A stretch of DNA of 64,000 nt from JAAXIE01 sp965263155 (GCA_965263155.1 OZ253586.1:1798001-1862000); one strand, 5' to 3'; positions 32,682 through 42,074 are shown, numbered from the stretch's first letter. Program-made: numbers and translations. Notes: generated by a model not told the origin, from the sequence alone.

Positions 32682-34340
32682 CTAGGCCCGATACACGGGC
32701 CGACCGCCAACGTAGGTGGAGAGCACCTTGATTTCGCGTATTCCGTCTTCGGCCACGGTGAGGGGGTCGTCGGAAAGCACCAGCATATCGGCCAGCTTGC
32801 CCGGCTCGATGGAACCCTTGATGTCCTCCTCGAATGTGCCGTAGGCCCCGTTGATGGTGTAGATGCGCAAGGCCTCCTCGCGGGTGATGGCTTGGCTGGG
32901 ATCCATGGGTTCGCCTGCGACGTTGGTCCGGGTGACGCATGTCCATATGCCTAGCATGGGGTCGTAGGGGCCGACATCGGAGCCGCCCTTAACCACGACG
33001 CCGGCATCCATCCAAGTGCGGTTGGGCTTCATGTTGCTGCCGCGTTTCTCGCCCCAGAAGCGTCGGGTAGTGGCGCCGACAGCCCAGCCCATGGGTTGCT
33101 GGGTGGAGACGACGATGCCCATGCGTCGGGCCTGCTCTAGGTTGCGGGGTGTGGGCAGGATGCCGCCGTGCTCCAAGGTCCAGCGTCGTCCGGTGATGGA
33201 CTTCTCCTGGTCGACGACGTCGATGACGTCGAGGACTTGGTCTAGGGCGGCGTCGCCGAGCTCGTGGATGAAGACGCCGCAATTGGTGTCGCGGGCGGCG
33301 CGCAGGACGGTAGTCAGGGACTCGTCGTCCCACATCTTGATGCCGCGCCAGCCAGGGCCGAACTCGTCCTCCAGGAAGGGCTCGCGCATGTAGGCGCCCT
33401 CGAAACCGCCGTCGGCGATGATCTTGATGCCACCGATACGCAGCCACTCGTCGCCGAAGCCGTTGGCAGGGCCGAGATTGCGGAGCATGTCCGCCACCTC
33501 GTCGTAGGGCTTGCCTGCGTACTGGCTGGGCATGACCCAGTAGAGGGTGTTCCAGCGGATGGCCAACTCCTTGCGTCGCCAGAGCTCTTCCAAGGCCGCC
33601 ACGTTGTCGCGGTCTTCGCCGGGATTGAGGAGGCTGGTAATGCCGAAGCTGGCGTAGATGTCGTTTATCTCGCGGGTGGCTTGGAGTTTGTCCTCCATGG
33701 TGTAGTCGGGGATGAGGCTGAGGAAGGGTTGGAAAGCGGGGCGCTCCAGCATCAGGCCTGTGGGCTCGCCGGTTTCAGGATGGCGATAGTACCGGCCGCC
33801 TTCGGGGTCTGGCGTGTTGCGGTCGATGCCGGTGAGTTCGAGGGCGCGGGAGTTCACCACGCCCAAGTGTCCCTGCATCATGAGATAGAAGGGGTGGTCG
33901 CCGGTGACGGAATCGAGCTCGTAACGGTCGGGGAGCCGGCCCTCGGCGATGAAGTCGAGGGCGTGGGGGCCACGGGATACGATCCATTCGCCGGGGGGTG
34001 TTATGTCAGCCCGCTGTTCGACTTCCGAGAGCATGCTCTGAACTGTCAGCCCGTGATAGTCCGCGAAGACGAGTTGCTTGGTGCGCCGCACGCCGATGCC
34101 GAAAGCGTGTATGTGGGAGTCCATGAGGCCGGGTATGACGGTCTTGCCTCCTAGGTCCTCGTATTCGGTGTTGCGCCCCGAGAGGGCACGCATCTCTGAG
34201 TCGGAGCCGACGGCGAGGATGCGGGGGCCCTTGATGGCCACGGCTTGGGCGATGCTGAACTGGTTGTCGACGGTGACGACCTTGCCGCTGTGGAGGATGA
34301 GGTCTGGGGCGATTTCATTGGGCAGGAAGCTGGTAGCCAT
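32682..34340 (-). CDS. Amidohydrolase family protein, YtcJ-like (amidohydrolase 3)
   Basis: The 552-residue protein has the N-terminal beta-sandwich (APDLILHSGKVVTVDNQFSI), the first metal motif VIPGLMDSHIHAFGIG (HxH) and later WTLEHGGILPTPRNLEQARR, FIHELGDAAL and GGSDVGPYDPMLGIWTCVTR, containing the His/Asp metal ligands of this family. C-terminal IEPGKLADMLVLSDDPLTVA ends the fold. YtcJ/NfdA-like enzymes hydrolyse N-substituted amides such as formamides. It is a cytoplasmic enzyme as no signal peptide is seen. GAGGAG lies upstream of the ATG. Substrate not predictable. Confidence 0.9.
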   Translation of the reverse strand: MATSFLPNEIAPDLILHSGKVVTVDNQFSIAQAVAIKGPRILAVGSDSEMRALSGRNTEYEDLGGKTVIPGLMDSHIHAFGIGVRRTKQLVFADYHGLTVQSMLSEVEQRADITPPGEWIVSRGPHALDFIAEGRLPDRYELDSVTGDHPFYLMMQGHLGVVNSRALELTGIDRNTPDPEGGRYYRHPETGEPTGLMLERPAFQPFLSLIPDYTMEDKLQATREINDIYASFGITSLLNPGEDRDNVAALEELWRRKELAIRWNTLYWVMPSQYAGKPYDEVADMLRNLGPANGFGDEWLRIGGIKIIADGGFEGAYMREPFLEDEFGPGWRGIKMWDDESLTTVLRAARDTNCGVFIHELGDAALDQVLDVIDVVDQEKSITGRRWTLEHGGILPTPRNLEQARRMGIVVSTQQPMGWAVGATTRRFWGEKRGSNMKPNRTWMDAGVVVKGGSDVGPYDPMLGIWTCVTRTNVAGEPMDPSQAITREEALRIYTINGAYGTFEEDIKGSIEPGKLADMLVLSDDPLTVAEDGIREIKVLSTYVGGRPVYRA

Positions 34341-34551
34341 TGGAGCTCCTCTCAGTGGAGTTGGGTCAGGTGAGTTCCAACCGGAAGTTCGTGCGGTATC
34401 GAGGGAGTATAGCGTCAGAGGGAGGGGTTGTGTATCGCCGGGGTCTCAAAGGGGCGTGCTTCGGGGCTTGGGGTGCATGAAAAGGCACTTAGGTGCTAGA
34501 GTTAGCCCAATGGTCAATCCGGCTCCCCTCGCCTGTATCGGAGGTTAAAGC

Positions 34552-35658
34552 ATGAAGGCGTCGTACTTGGGCGCGATGGGTTACTCGGGGAAGCATAACT
34601 TTCCTCCTACTTGGCCGGTGCCACCGGCCTACGACGACCCCGCCACCTCCGTTCTCAGCTATCAAGAGGGCATTGAGGAGTGCGAGTTCGCCGAGGAGAT
34701 GGGCTTCGAGTGGGTCAGCTTCTCGGAGCATCACTACTCAGGGCGTATCGCTACGGGAGTGCCAGCGGTAATGGCGGCGGCTGTGGCGGAGCGGTGCAAG
34801 AAGGTGAAGATAGCCATGCTGGGCCATGTGCTGCCCCTCAACAACCCGGTGCGGGTAGCCGAGGAGTTGGGCCTGCTGGACAACCTGACCAATGGCCGTT
34901 TGATTATCGGTTTTTTGCGTGGCACGGCGACTGAGGACCAGACATATACTATGGACCCCTCTGAGGGCCGGGGACGGCTGATGGAGGGGATGGACCTGGT
35001 GCTGAAGGCGCTGACCGAGCCTCAGCCCTTTGGCTGGGAAGGGCACCACTACAACTTCCGCACCGTAGCCGTGTGGCCCCGACCAGTGCAGCAGCCCCTC
35101 CCTCCAGTAATCGTGGCCACCCGCAGCGAGGACTCGGCACAGTATGCGGCGAAAAACAAGCTAGGCTTAGGGGTGTCCTTCGTGCCGTCGGAGATGATGG
35201 CCGGACTCACCGAGAAATACTACAGTTGGTGTCAGGATGCAGGTTGGACGCCCCAGCCCGAACAGGTCATCTTCCGGGGCAATATCTACTTGGGCGAGAC
35301 GGACAAGCAGGCCGAGGAGTGGATGGAGCGGGCCAAGAGCGCCGTGGCAGCGCGGGCGGCTGTTGCTCCCAGCTTGAATATCGCCAAAGCAGCGCAGGCA
35401 GCTAGGGCCGGGGAGCAGTTCGACCTGCGCAACGTGATTGCGGGAGGCCCGTCGGGCGATGTGGCAGGTGTGGCCTCGCGCATGAACTTCTTCGGAGGCC
35501 CCGACACTGTGGTGCGCCAAATCAAGGAGTACCGCGACCAGTGTGGCGTGGGTGTCGTCGACCTCTTCTTCCAACAGCCCAGCGTCACCCACAAAGAAGT
35601 GATGCAAGAAATCGACCTCTTCGGCAGGGAAGTCCTACCCCGTATCAAGGAACTCTAG
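34552..35658 (+). CDS. LLM-class flavin-dependent oxidoreductase (luciferase-like)
   Basis: The 368-residue protein is a bacterial-luciferase-like TIM barrel: EYAEEMGFEWVSFSEHHYSG-type strand (residues 42-63), KKVKIAMLGHVLPLNNPVRV, EELGLLDNLTNGRLIIGFLR and the C-terminal GGPDTVVRQIKEYRDQCGVG. The HH of SEHHYS is typical of the family. Uses FMNH2 or F420H2 to oxygenate or reduce a substrate. CGGAGG is 8 bases from the ATG. It is followed by a short alpha/beta hydrolase gene 37 bases downstream, which may act on its product. Confidence 0.9.
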   Translation: MKASYLGAMGYSGKHNFPPTWPVPPAYDDPATSVLSYQEGIEECEFAEEMGFEWVSFSEHHYSGRIATGVPAVMAAAVAERCKKVKIAMLGHVLPLNNPVRVAEELGLLDNLTNGRLIIGFLRGTATEDQTYTMDPSEGRGRLMEGMDLVLKALTEPQPFGWEGHHYNFRTVAVWPRPVQQPLPPVIVATRSEDSAQYAAKNKLGLGVSFVPSEMMAGLTEKYYSWCQDAGWTPQPEQVIFRGNIYLGETDKQAEEWMERAKSAVAARAAVAPSLNIAKAAQAARAGEQFDLRNVIAGGPSGDVAGVASRMNFFGGPDTVVRQIKEYRDQCGVGVVDLFFQQPSVTHKEVMQEIDLFGREVLPRIKEL

Positions 35659-35695
35659 GAGCTTTAGGCGGCACGTAGTGGCAGAAGGTGAGTCT

Positions 35696-36313
35696 GTGGA
35701 GAAGCGCTTGGAAGTGGACGGGCCTCAAGTCGACTACATCGAGATGGGGACGGGCGACGCAGTGGTGCTATTGGACGGATGGCGAGGCGGGCTATCGACA
35801 CTGCAGAGTGAGTTGGCCCACCACTACCGAACTGTCTCGTTCCAAATCGACCAAGCAGGGCCGGCCCAAGCCGTAGCGGGGGTTCTTGCAGAAGTCATCC
35901 ACACCGTGGTGGATGGCAACTACACTTTGATCGCGTCCTCCCGGGCCGCGGATGCGGCTGCATGGTTGGCGATACAGGCAGGCGACAGCTTGGATGCGCT
36001 GGTGCTGCTTTCGCCAATGGCGATTCGACCGAGGATGCAGGCTGCAGCGCACGACGAGGAACTAGAAGCCAAGTTGGGCGACATCCCTTGCCCGACGCTG
36101 GTGGTATTCGGCACCGATGACCGTCTAGTGTCCCGAGAAGCCGCACGGGTATACGCCGAACGCATCCCCAACGCCAACCTCTCGCTGGTCTACGATGCCG
36201 GACATGTGATATCAGCCGACAGGCCGGATGCCCTGACCCGGGCGGTCGCCGATTACGTGGAACGCCGCGACACCTTCGTAGTGGGCCGGGGTGGCAGTTC
36301 GAATACGCTGTAG
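35696..36313 (+). CDS. Alpha/beta hydrolase-like protein, short and with divergent motifs
   Basis: About 205 residues in an alpha/beta-hydrolase order: VDYIEMGTGDAVVLLDGWRG (the usual HG oxyanion motif is DG here), NYTLIASSRAADAAAWLAIQ (the nucleophile elbow G-x-S-x-G reads A-S-S-R-A), PTLVVFGTDDRLVSREAARV (Asp) and LVYDAGHVISADRPDAL (His). Ser, Asp and His are therefore all present but both glycine-rich motifs are weak. It lacks the lid region and is shorter than most family members. GTG 35696 with AGAAGGTGA upstream is preferred. Activity is doubtful; it may be a binding protein or specialised esterase. Confidence 0.65.
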   Translation: MEKRLEVDGPQVDYIEMGTGDAVVLLDGWRGGLSTLQSELAHHYRTVSFQIDQAGPAQAVAGVLAEVIHTVVDGNYTLIASSRAADAAAWLAIQAGDSLDALVLLSPMAIRPRMQAAAHDEELEAKLGDIPCPTLVVFGTDDRLVSREAARVYAERIPNANLSLVYDAGHVISADRPDALTRAVADYVERRDTFVVGRGGSSNTL

Positions 36314-36366
36314 GGTTCGATCAAGGCTTCGCTCTCTAAAATCGTGGAAATAGGCGTCGCCTAGTT

Positions 36367-37107
36367 CTATTCGCCTCGTAGGCGGTGCAGTTCGGCTTCC
36401 AGTTCAGATACCCGCGACTCCGCGAGCCGCCTTGCGGCCTCAGCCTCCTGCCTTTCAGCCTCAGCCGACCACCTCGCGGTCTCAGCCTCCTGCCTTGAAG
36501 CCTGCTCTTCCTCTTGGTTCAGCAGCCATCTGGTTTCGATAGGGTTGTAGTACCGAAGCCTTCCTTCATCCCAGCACAGATCGGGATTCAGTGTGGGGCT
36601 GTGGGCCCACACCATACCATTGGCCTCGCGGTGCATCCCCAAACGCTGATATTCGCCGTCCCCGAGATACTTACCCACCAGAGGCTCGCCGTAGAAGTTG
36701 CCGCCTGTCTTGTCGTGGCGCCAGTACTCACCTATTCCCAGTCGGGCGTATAACGCTCGCTTGCTCATCAAGTCGTTTCTAGCCGTGCTGGGCGAACCAA
36801 TCTCCAAGGCGAAATCCGCCGGCTTGCCGACTTCCCACAACAGGTAGGTATCGAACCGCACGATGGATTCCATGCTGATGTCGAAGGCAACGTAGAGGTC
36901 CGGTGATACCCTGCGCTGTGGGTCGCCTTACTGGTAGTAGATGAAGGTATTGCCGTTCACCGTCATGTTAGGTCTGTCTCTAAGGTGGGTTGCCAGTGTG
37001 GACACGATTTCACGAAACTGGGGGTCTTAGAAATGCCCGTCGGGCAATGGCATACCGTCCGATTCAGGATAGACGATGGCGGTCTTGTCAGTTGCTCCTG
37101 AGGTCAT
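36367..37107 (-). pseudogene. Uma2-family endonuclease gene broken by two TAA codons
   Basis: Read from ATG 37107, 26 codons (IVYPESDGMPLPDGHF) lead to a TAA at 37027-37029, then 32 codons (DPQFREIVSTLATHLRD, NTFIYYQ) lead to a second TAA at 36928-36930, and then the frame runs to 36367 with GDPQRRVSPDLYVAFD, GKPADFALEIGSPSTARND and LGIGEYWRHDK. These are the three consecutive parts of a Uma2 PD-(D/E)xK protein, in one frame. D in SPDLYV and E-I in LEIGS are the family catalytic residues. The C-terminus is a coiled coil of EAE/AAR heptads. Both stops are TAA, not TGA, so selenocysteine is excluded. Downstream 168 codons can still be read from 36873. Confidence 0.8.
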
Positions 37108-37196
37108 GGCCACACCCCCTAACGGCCGACTCTAGCACAATCCAATACGCCCCTTCGGAAAGGAGAAGCCTCGGGACAGCCTCTGAAGGCGCCCTG

Positions 37197-38171
37197 CTAC
37201 AACCGCAAGAGACGCTCGGCGTTGCCGTGCAGCATCTTCGCCTTGTCTTCGGCGCAGAGGGGGATGTGGGGTATCCAGTCGGTGGCTGGCTTATTCGACA
37301 CGAAGGGGTAGTCGACGGAGAAGAGGATGCGGTCGATGCCCATCTCCATGACGCAGCACATCAGGGCCGGGTTGGAGAAGTTGCCGCTGGTGGTTATCCA
37401 GAAGTGCTCGCAGAAGTAGTCGCGGAATGAGAAAGATGGGTCGCGATTGCCTCTGCGTGCGAGGGCTTGGTCGATACGCCAGAGGGAGAAGGGCAGCGAC
37501 TCACCCAGATGTCCGAGGATGATCTTCAGGCCGGGGTAGGCGTCGAACACCCCCGACAGCACCAAACGTATCCCCTGAGTAGCCGTCTCCACGGTGAACC
37601 CCCAAGCCGCGGTAAGCAGGCTCGGAAACTCCTCTATATAGTCCTTGTAGTAGACGTTAACCACGGCAGGGTCAGGGGTGGCCGGGTGCATATAGAGGGG
37701 CACATCCAAGGCCTGTGCCCGCTCGAAGATCGGCCAGAACCGCTTGTCGTCCAGAAAGAGGCCGTTGGTAAGGCCGTGGACCATGGCGCCCTTGAACCCG
37801 AATTGGGTTACACAGCGCTCGAGCTCGTCGGCTGACGCCGCTGGATCTGGGGTGGGCAGGCAGGCGAAGGCAGCGAACCGGTCGGGATGGGCACCCACAA
37901 TCTGGGCCAACCGGTCGTTGGCAGACCTTGCCAGCCTCACGGTGGTCGCCGCCTCCCCCCGCTGGGTGGCGGGCGCTCCGTGGGAAAGCACTTGGAAATC
38001 GATGCCCGCCTCATCCATCTCGCTAATGCGCAACTCGCCGTAGTCGAACAGGCGCTCGACGATGCCGGATGCGCGGCGCATGGGATCCAGCGGGCCGAAG
38101 GTGTCGGCCACCTCCCGGTCCCAGTAGTGTTCTTCAAGTGCGACTATGCGTTGCCCATTAGTTGATGCCAT
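37197..38171 (-). CDS. Amidohydrolase 2 family protein, ACMSD-like
   Basis: A 324-residue TIM-barrel metal hydrolase. The N-terminal motif is ALEEHYWDREVADTFG (E-x-H in place of H-x-H, as in many ACMSD and gamma-resorcylate-decarboxylase relatives). Further on are VPLYMHPATPDPA, LKIILGHLGESLPFSLWRID and RILFSVDYPFVSNKPATDWI, with His and Asp ligands. It ends LLHGNAERLLRL, typical of the family. ACMSD-type enzymes decarboxylate or hydrolyse aromatic acids. GGGAG is 10 bases from the ATG. It directly follows the Rieske gene (4-base gap), so both are in one operon and probably act on the same aromatic compound. Confidence 0.9.
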   Translation of the reverse strand: MASTNGQRIVALEEHYWDREVADTFGPLDPMRRASGIVERLFDYGELRISEMDEAGIDFQVLSHGAPATQRGEAATTVRLARSANDRLAQIVGAHPDRFAAFACLPTPDPAASADELERCVTQFGFKGAMVHGLTNGLFLDDKRFWPIFERAQALDVPLYMHPATPDPAVVNVYYKDYIEEFPSLLTAAWGFTVETATQGIRLVLSGVFDAYPGLKIILGHLGESLPFSLWRIDQALARRGNRDPSFSFRDYFCEHFWITTSGNFSNPALMCCVMEMGIDRILFSVDYPFVSNKPATDWIPHIPLCAEDKAKMLHGNAERLLRL

Positions 38172-38174
38172 GGC

Positions 38175-39443
38175 TTAGCAATTCTCCCAGCTATCGGTGG
38201 ACATCAGTTGGGACCAGCGTTGGTAGAAGGCGCGGTGATTCGTCTCGCTGATCCGGTACTCGCTGGCTCGGGCCATCAGCTCTTCGCTGAAACCGTCATG
38301 GCCTTGACCCATACCGATGTTGGAGGGTATGCGACGGCTCATAATGCCACGGGCGGTCTTGGTTACTTCCTCCCAGTTGTCCATGTCGTCCTGCTCGAAG
38401 GTGCCTGCCATGCTGAAGGTACGGAGGCTGTTCAACCTGGTGAGTTCCTTGACGCGGGGCGGAGCCTTCTTGTCGACGTAACCCATCACCCATATCTCAC
38501 ATGTGTCGGGACCGCGCGGGTGCCAGATGCGGATGGTATGGGCTGGGCCGATGTTGAAGGAGAAGTTGGGGAAGACGGTGCCGAACAGGGGTTGTATGCG
38601 ATCGGCGCGCTCGCCCAGTCGCTCCACTACTTCAGGGCGCACCTCGGCTTCGTAGGCCTGTATCTCGGGCAGAGGCACTTCCGCCGCGTCACCGGGGCCA
38701 AGGGCGACGATGCCGTGGCCGTTGCCGGGGGTAAGGACGCTGCCGGTCCAAGCCTGACGGGAAGCAGAGGACGCGGAGAAGCTGGTGAGGATGGCGGACA
38801 GATGGCTCCACGGCGCATGGTAGGCGTCGCCGGTGAAGTTCTCGGCGGGGGCCTTCCAGTTGCAGCGCACGGTCCACTTCTGGACGCCACCGAAGACCTC
38901 CACGCCGCCCTCACGCCGGTCGAAGAAGTTGTCCAAGTACCAAGCCATCTCACCCAGGTATTCCAGCAGGGGCGGGGCAGTGGGGTCAAAGGTAGCGAAT
39001 ACTAGGCCCCTGTGGGTATCCAGCTGGGCTACGGGCACTAGTCCCCACTTGCTGGTATCCAGTTCGTCGTAGTAGGCCTCTTTCAGGCTGGGAACGGCGA
39101 CCAGTTTGCCATCGGTGCCGTAGGTCCAGCCGTGGTAGGCACAGACAAAAGCGTTGGAGTTGCCGGCGTCGGCGCGGCATACCCGGTTGCCACGGTGGCG
39201 ACATACGTTGAGGAAGGCACGAATCACGCCGTCTTGTCCACGGGTGACCAGAACCGGGTCCTCACCCATGTAAGCGGATATGAAGTCCCCGGGATTGGGG
39301 ATCTGGGTCTCATGGCACAGCAGAAGCCAGCAGCGGGCAAAAATGCGCTCTAACTCCTGCTGATAGATATCAGCGTCGTTAAAGATGCTGCGGTCCACCA
39401 GTCCTGCGTCTATATCCACCAATTGTCTGGCGTCGGTAAGCAC
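38175..39443 (-). CDS. Rieske aromatic-ring-hydroxylating oxygenase, alpha subunit
   Basis: The 422-residue subunit has the Rieske [2Fe-2S] ligands C81, H83, C101 and H104 (NVCRHRGNRVC ... VCAYHGWTYG) and the mononuclear iron site around FTGDAYHAPWSHL, with H209 and H214. The remainder is the RHO C-terminal domain. GTG 39443 is chosen for GGGGAGG 5 bases upstream. It is closely related to the Rieske protein at 57339, with the same residue numbers for the cluster ligands. No beta subunit, ferredoxin or reductase is near, so electron donors must be encoded elsewhere. Downstream amidohydrolase gene follows by 4 bases. The divergent HpaB-like gene lies 161 bases away. Confidence 0.93.
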   Translation of the reverse strand: MLTDARQLVDIDAGLVDRSIFNDADIYQQELERIFARCWLLLCHETQIPNPGDFISAYMGEDPVLVTRGQDGVIRAFLNVCRHRGNRVCRADAGNSNAFVCAYHGWTYGTDGKLVAVPSLKEAYYDELDTSKWGLVPVAQLDTHRGLVFATFDPTAPPLLEYLGEMAWYLDNFFDRREGGVEVFGGVQKWTVRCNWKAPAENFTGDAYHAPWSHLSAILTSFSASSASRQAWTGSVLTPGNGHGIVALGPGDAAEVPLPEIQAYEAEVRPEVVERLGERADRIQPLFGTVFPNFSFNIGPAHTIRIWHPRGPDTCEIWVMGYVDKKAPPRVKELTRLNSLRTFSMAGTFEQDDMDNWEEVTKTARGIMSRRIPSNIGMGQGHDGFSEELMARASEYRISETNHRAFYQRWSQLMSTDSWENC

Positions 39444-39570
39444 GGTGACCTCCCCGGGACGGGTTTGCTGGGAGTATACCCGACATGGGGCCGTTGCGCA
39501 TTCCGGTTGCCTTATGTACGCGGGGAAGCCTCCCGCTCGCAGTGGCGAGTGCCGTGCTAAACTTGGCTTT

Positions 39571-39587
39571 TGCCTCGCTACGAGGCA
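39571..39587. promoter_or_regulatory. Inverted repeat between divergent Rieske and HpaB-like genes
   Basis: TGCCTCG (39571-39577) and CGAGGCA (39581-39587) form a perfect 7-base palindrome with a 3-base centre, 18 bases before the HpaB-like start. TAAACT (39557-39562) may be a -10 box. It could be an operator for both genes. Confidence 0.35.
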
Positions 39588-39604
39588 CAGGGAGTCGAGG
39601 GAGT

Positions 39605-41131
39605 ATGCGAACAGGGGCAAATTATCGGGAGAGCCTGCGCGATGGGCGCAAAGTCTGGGTGCTGGGCATGGGTGACGTCGAAGACGTCACGACCCATCCC
39701 GCGACCGCAGCCATGGTCAAGGAGTACATGGCTTGGTATGACCGCCACTTCGACCTTAAGTGGCAAAAGATGCTTGTGGCCGAGCCGCGAGCAGGCGTCC
39801 CCGACACACCCGTCGCCTTCCTGCCACCTGAGAGTTCGGCTGACCTGCGTCGACTGGGCAAGGCCATCAACGCTGTCCACTTTCAGACAGGGGGCTATAT
39901 CACCCATACGCCCTGTTACGGCGCCCTGATAGCATTGGGCATCTTGGAAGTGGTGACACGGCTTGGCCACTTTTCAGAAGAGATTGAGGCAGCCAAGAAA
40001 TACCGGGATGAGATAGCGCGAACGGGCCGGTTCCTCACCTTCGCGTCCGGCGGGCCGGTCATCGGCTACCGGTTGCGCGAAGACCCGTCGCAGCGAGCAC
40101 CGCTGCGGCTGGAAAGTGAGACCTCCGAGGGTGTGGTCATTAGCGGGAAGCTGGCTCTTCACACGTCCTCCCCCTATGCGGAGGATGTGCTAATAACCGG
40201 CCGTGAGGAGATGCCACCGGGCAGCGGCCGTTACCTGTGGTTCGTCGTACCTGTCAACACGCCGGGGGTTCGAGTGGTGGCACGTTCACCTTCGGCGTAC
40301 CATCCGAACCCGTTCCTCTCGCCCCTGAGCAGCAGGTTCGACGAGTTGGACGCCCAGATGTGGCTGGACGAAGTGTTCGTGCCTCGCAATCGAGTCTTCA
40401 CGGCCGAGCCATTGTTCAGCCCCGACAACCGCCACGGCTTGGGCACTTGGCTCTACTGGCACCAAGTCTACGGATGGCTGGCCAAAGCCGAGGTGACGCT
40501 GGGGGTTGCATTGTCCGTGGCAGATGTGATGGGGCTGAAAGAGAACCCGGCGGCCGCCGAGCAACTGACGGATATTTTGGTGGACGTGCAGACGTTGCGC
40601 AGTTGCATTACAGCGGCGGAATTGGAGCCTGAAACTTCCTTCACCGGCTACGCTGTTCCTGGCATGCTCCATGTGGCATCGGCCAGCGTGTATGCCTTGA
40701 AGGTGCGACAACACCTGTCAGAAGTGCTGCGCACCATTCCGGGGTCGTCGCTGGTAAACGCCCCAGTGGACACCGACATGATGGACGAAGAGATGGCAGC
40801 CGGCCTTGAAGAGTCCTACGGAGGCGGGGGGTACACGGCGATGCAACGGTCTGCGCTGCTGAAACTTACCTGGGACCACATTGCATCGTCAATGGACGCA
40901 AGGGAAGCCGCGTACGAGCTTCACAGCAACGCTGGGCTGACAGCATGGCGTGGGCGCATCCGCACTTGGTTTGACGGCTACAACGAACTGGCCAACGGGG
41001 TACACCACTTCCTAGGGACCGACATGCCCAAGATGGACTTGGATGGCCTGCGCCGGATGGGGCCAACGGCCCAGCGAGTTGTCACGCCGCCGCCCACTGC
41101 CAAATCAGGGGATAGCGACACTCGGGGATAG
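39605..41131 (+). CDS. 4-hydroxyphenylacetate 3-hydroxylase (HpaB)-like flavoprotein
   Basis: A 508-residue protein of the HpaB/acyl-CoA-dehydrogenase-like fold. It begins MRTGANYRESLRDGRKVWVL and GDVEDVTTHPATAAMVKEYM, the family entry helix, and has RYLWFVVPVNTPGVRVVARS, LSPLSSRFDELDAQMWLDEV FVPRNRVF-type core and HQVYGWLAKAEVTLGVALSV. It uses FADH2 from a reductase to hydroxylate phenolic or related substrates; some relatives are dehydratases or C-O lyases. GAGGGAG is 1 base from the ATG. A paralogue lies at 54328. It is divergent from the Rieske gene and likely in the same pathway. Substrate unknown. Confidence 0.88.
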   Translation: MRTGANYRESLRDGRKVWVLGMGDVEDVTTHPATAAMVKEYMAWYDRHFDLKWQKMLVAEPRAGVPDTPVAFLPPESSADLRRLGKAINAVHFQTGGYITHTPCYGALIALGILEVVTRLGHFSEEIEAAKKYRDEIARTGRFLTFASGGPVIGYRLREDPSQRAPLRLESETSEGVVISGKLALHTSSPYAEDVLITGREEMPPGSGRYLWFVVPVNTPGVRVVARSPSAYHPNPFLSPLSSRFDELDAQMWLDEVFVPRNRVFTAEPLFSPDNRHGLGTWLYWHQVYGWLAKAEVTLGVALSVADVMGLKENPAAAEQLTDILVDVQTLRSCITAAELEPETSFTGYAVPGMLHVASASVYALKVRQHLSEVLRTIPGSSLVNAPVDTDMMDEEMAAGLEESYGGGGYTAMQRSALLKLTWDHIASSMDAREAAYELHSNAGLTAWRGRIRTWFDGYNELANGVHHFLGTDMPKMDLDGLRRMGPTAQRVVTPPPTAKSGDSDTRG

Positions 41132-41262
41132 AGAGCGCTGGCCATGCTCCGAGAGAGCCCGCAACAGAGCCGCCCAGCGAAGGTATCCGAAGAGGCCACA
41201 AGGGCTGATGCCCACATCCTAGGCCGACTCCTAGCCGGAAGTAAGACAAAGGAGAAGAGAGA

Positions 41263-42074
41263 ATGTTAGTTGTTGATGCTCAGGTACATATCTGGAATGG
41301 GGCTTCGCCCACCAATGCCACACACCGACCCATCCCAAGCTACACCGCGGACGATGTGTTGCGGGAGATGGATGAAGGCGGGGTTAATGCGGCTGTGATA
41401 CATCCGCCCAGCTGGGACCCCAACTCAGGGGCGCTGGCACTGGAAGCAGCCAAGCAGCACCCCAACCGGCTCTCGATACTGGGAAATTTCCCCTTGGACA
41501 ATCCGGAGAGCCGAGACCTCATCGCTGGCTGGAAGCAGCAGCCGGGGATGCTGGGGCTGCGGTTTACGTTCCTGCAGTCGCACCAGCAGAGTTGGCTCAC
41601 CGACGGCACCATGGACTGGCTTTGGCCAGCAGCCGAAGCAGCGGAGATTCCGGTAGCGCTAATGGCGGGCGGCTTCCTGCCCGTTGTGGGACAGGTGGCG
41701 GAGAGGCACCCGGGTCTCAAGCTGATCATCGACCATCTTGGCAGGTCAGGGGGCCTCAAGGACGATGAGGCATGGGCGAATCTCGGCGACTTCTGGCCCT
41801 GGCAAAGTGTCCCAATGTGGCGGTGAAGGCCACGGGAGCGCCCAGCTACTCCAGCGAGCCCTACCCCTTTGGCAACATCCACCAGTACCTGCGCCAGTTG
41901 TACGACGCCTTCGGTCCGGAGCGGCTGTTCTGGGGCACCGACATCACACGGATGCCCTGCCCTTGGAGCCAGTGCGTGACCATGTTCACCGAGGAGCTGC
42001 CTTGGCTCTCAGAGAGCGACAAGGAACTCATCATGGGGCGGGCCCTGTGCAACTGGCTGGGCTGGGACTTGTAG
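41263..42074 (+). pseudogene. Amidohydrolase 2 family gene with a frameshift
   Basis: The first part (MLVVDAQVHIWNGASPTNAT ... KLIIDHLGRSGGLKDDEAWA) is a normal TIM-barrel metal-hydrolase start with D-x-x-x-H metal motif. At about 41790 the frame changes by one base: after NLGD the next coding is LLALAKCPNVAVKATGAPSY in the other frame, then RLFWGTDITRMPCPWSQCVT and LIMGRALCNWLGWDL to a stop at 42074. Joined, the two give about 270 residues, the usual family length, so one base (probably a C) is missing at about 41792. Either a sequencing or assembly error or a real mutation. GGAGAAG lies upstream of the ATG. Confidence 0.82.

Noticed and set aside
36928..37029. Recoding of stops in the Uma2 gene
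   Set aside because: Both stops are TAA, which is not used for selenocysteine, and no hairpin follows them.
37040..37056. ATGCCCGTCGGGCAT palindrome
   Set aside because: It lies inside the broken Uma2 frame, where the PDGH codons explain it, so a regulatory role is not supported.
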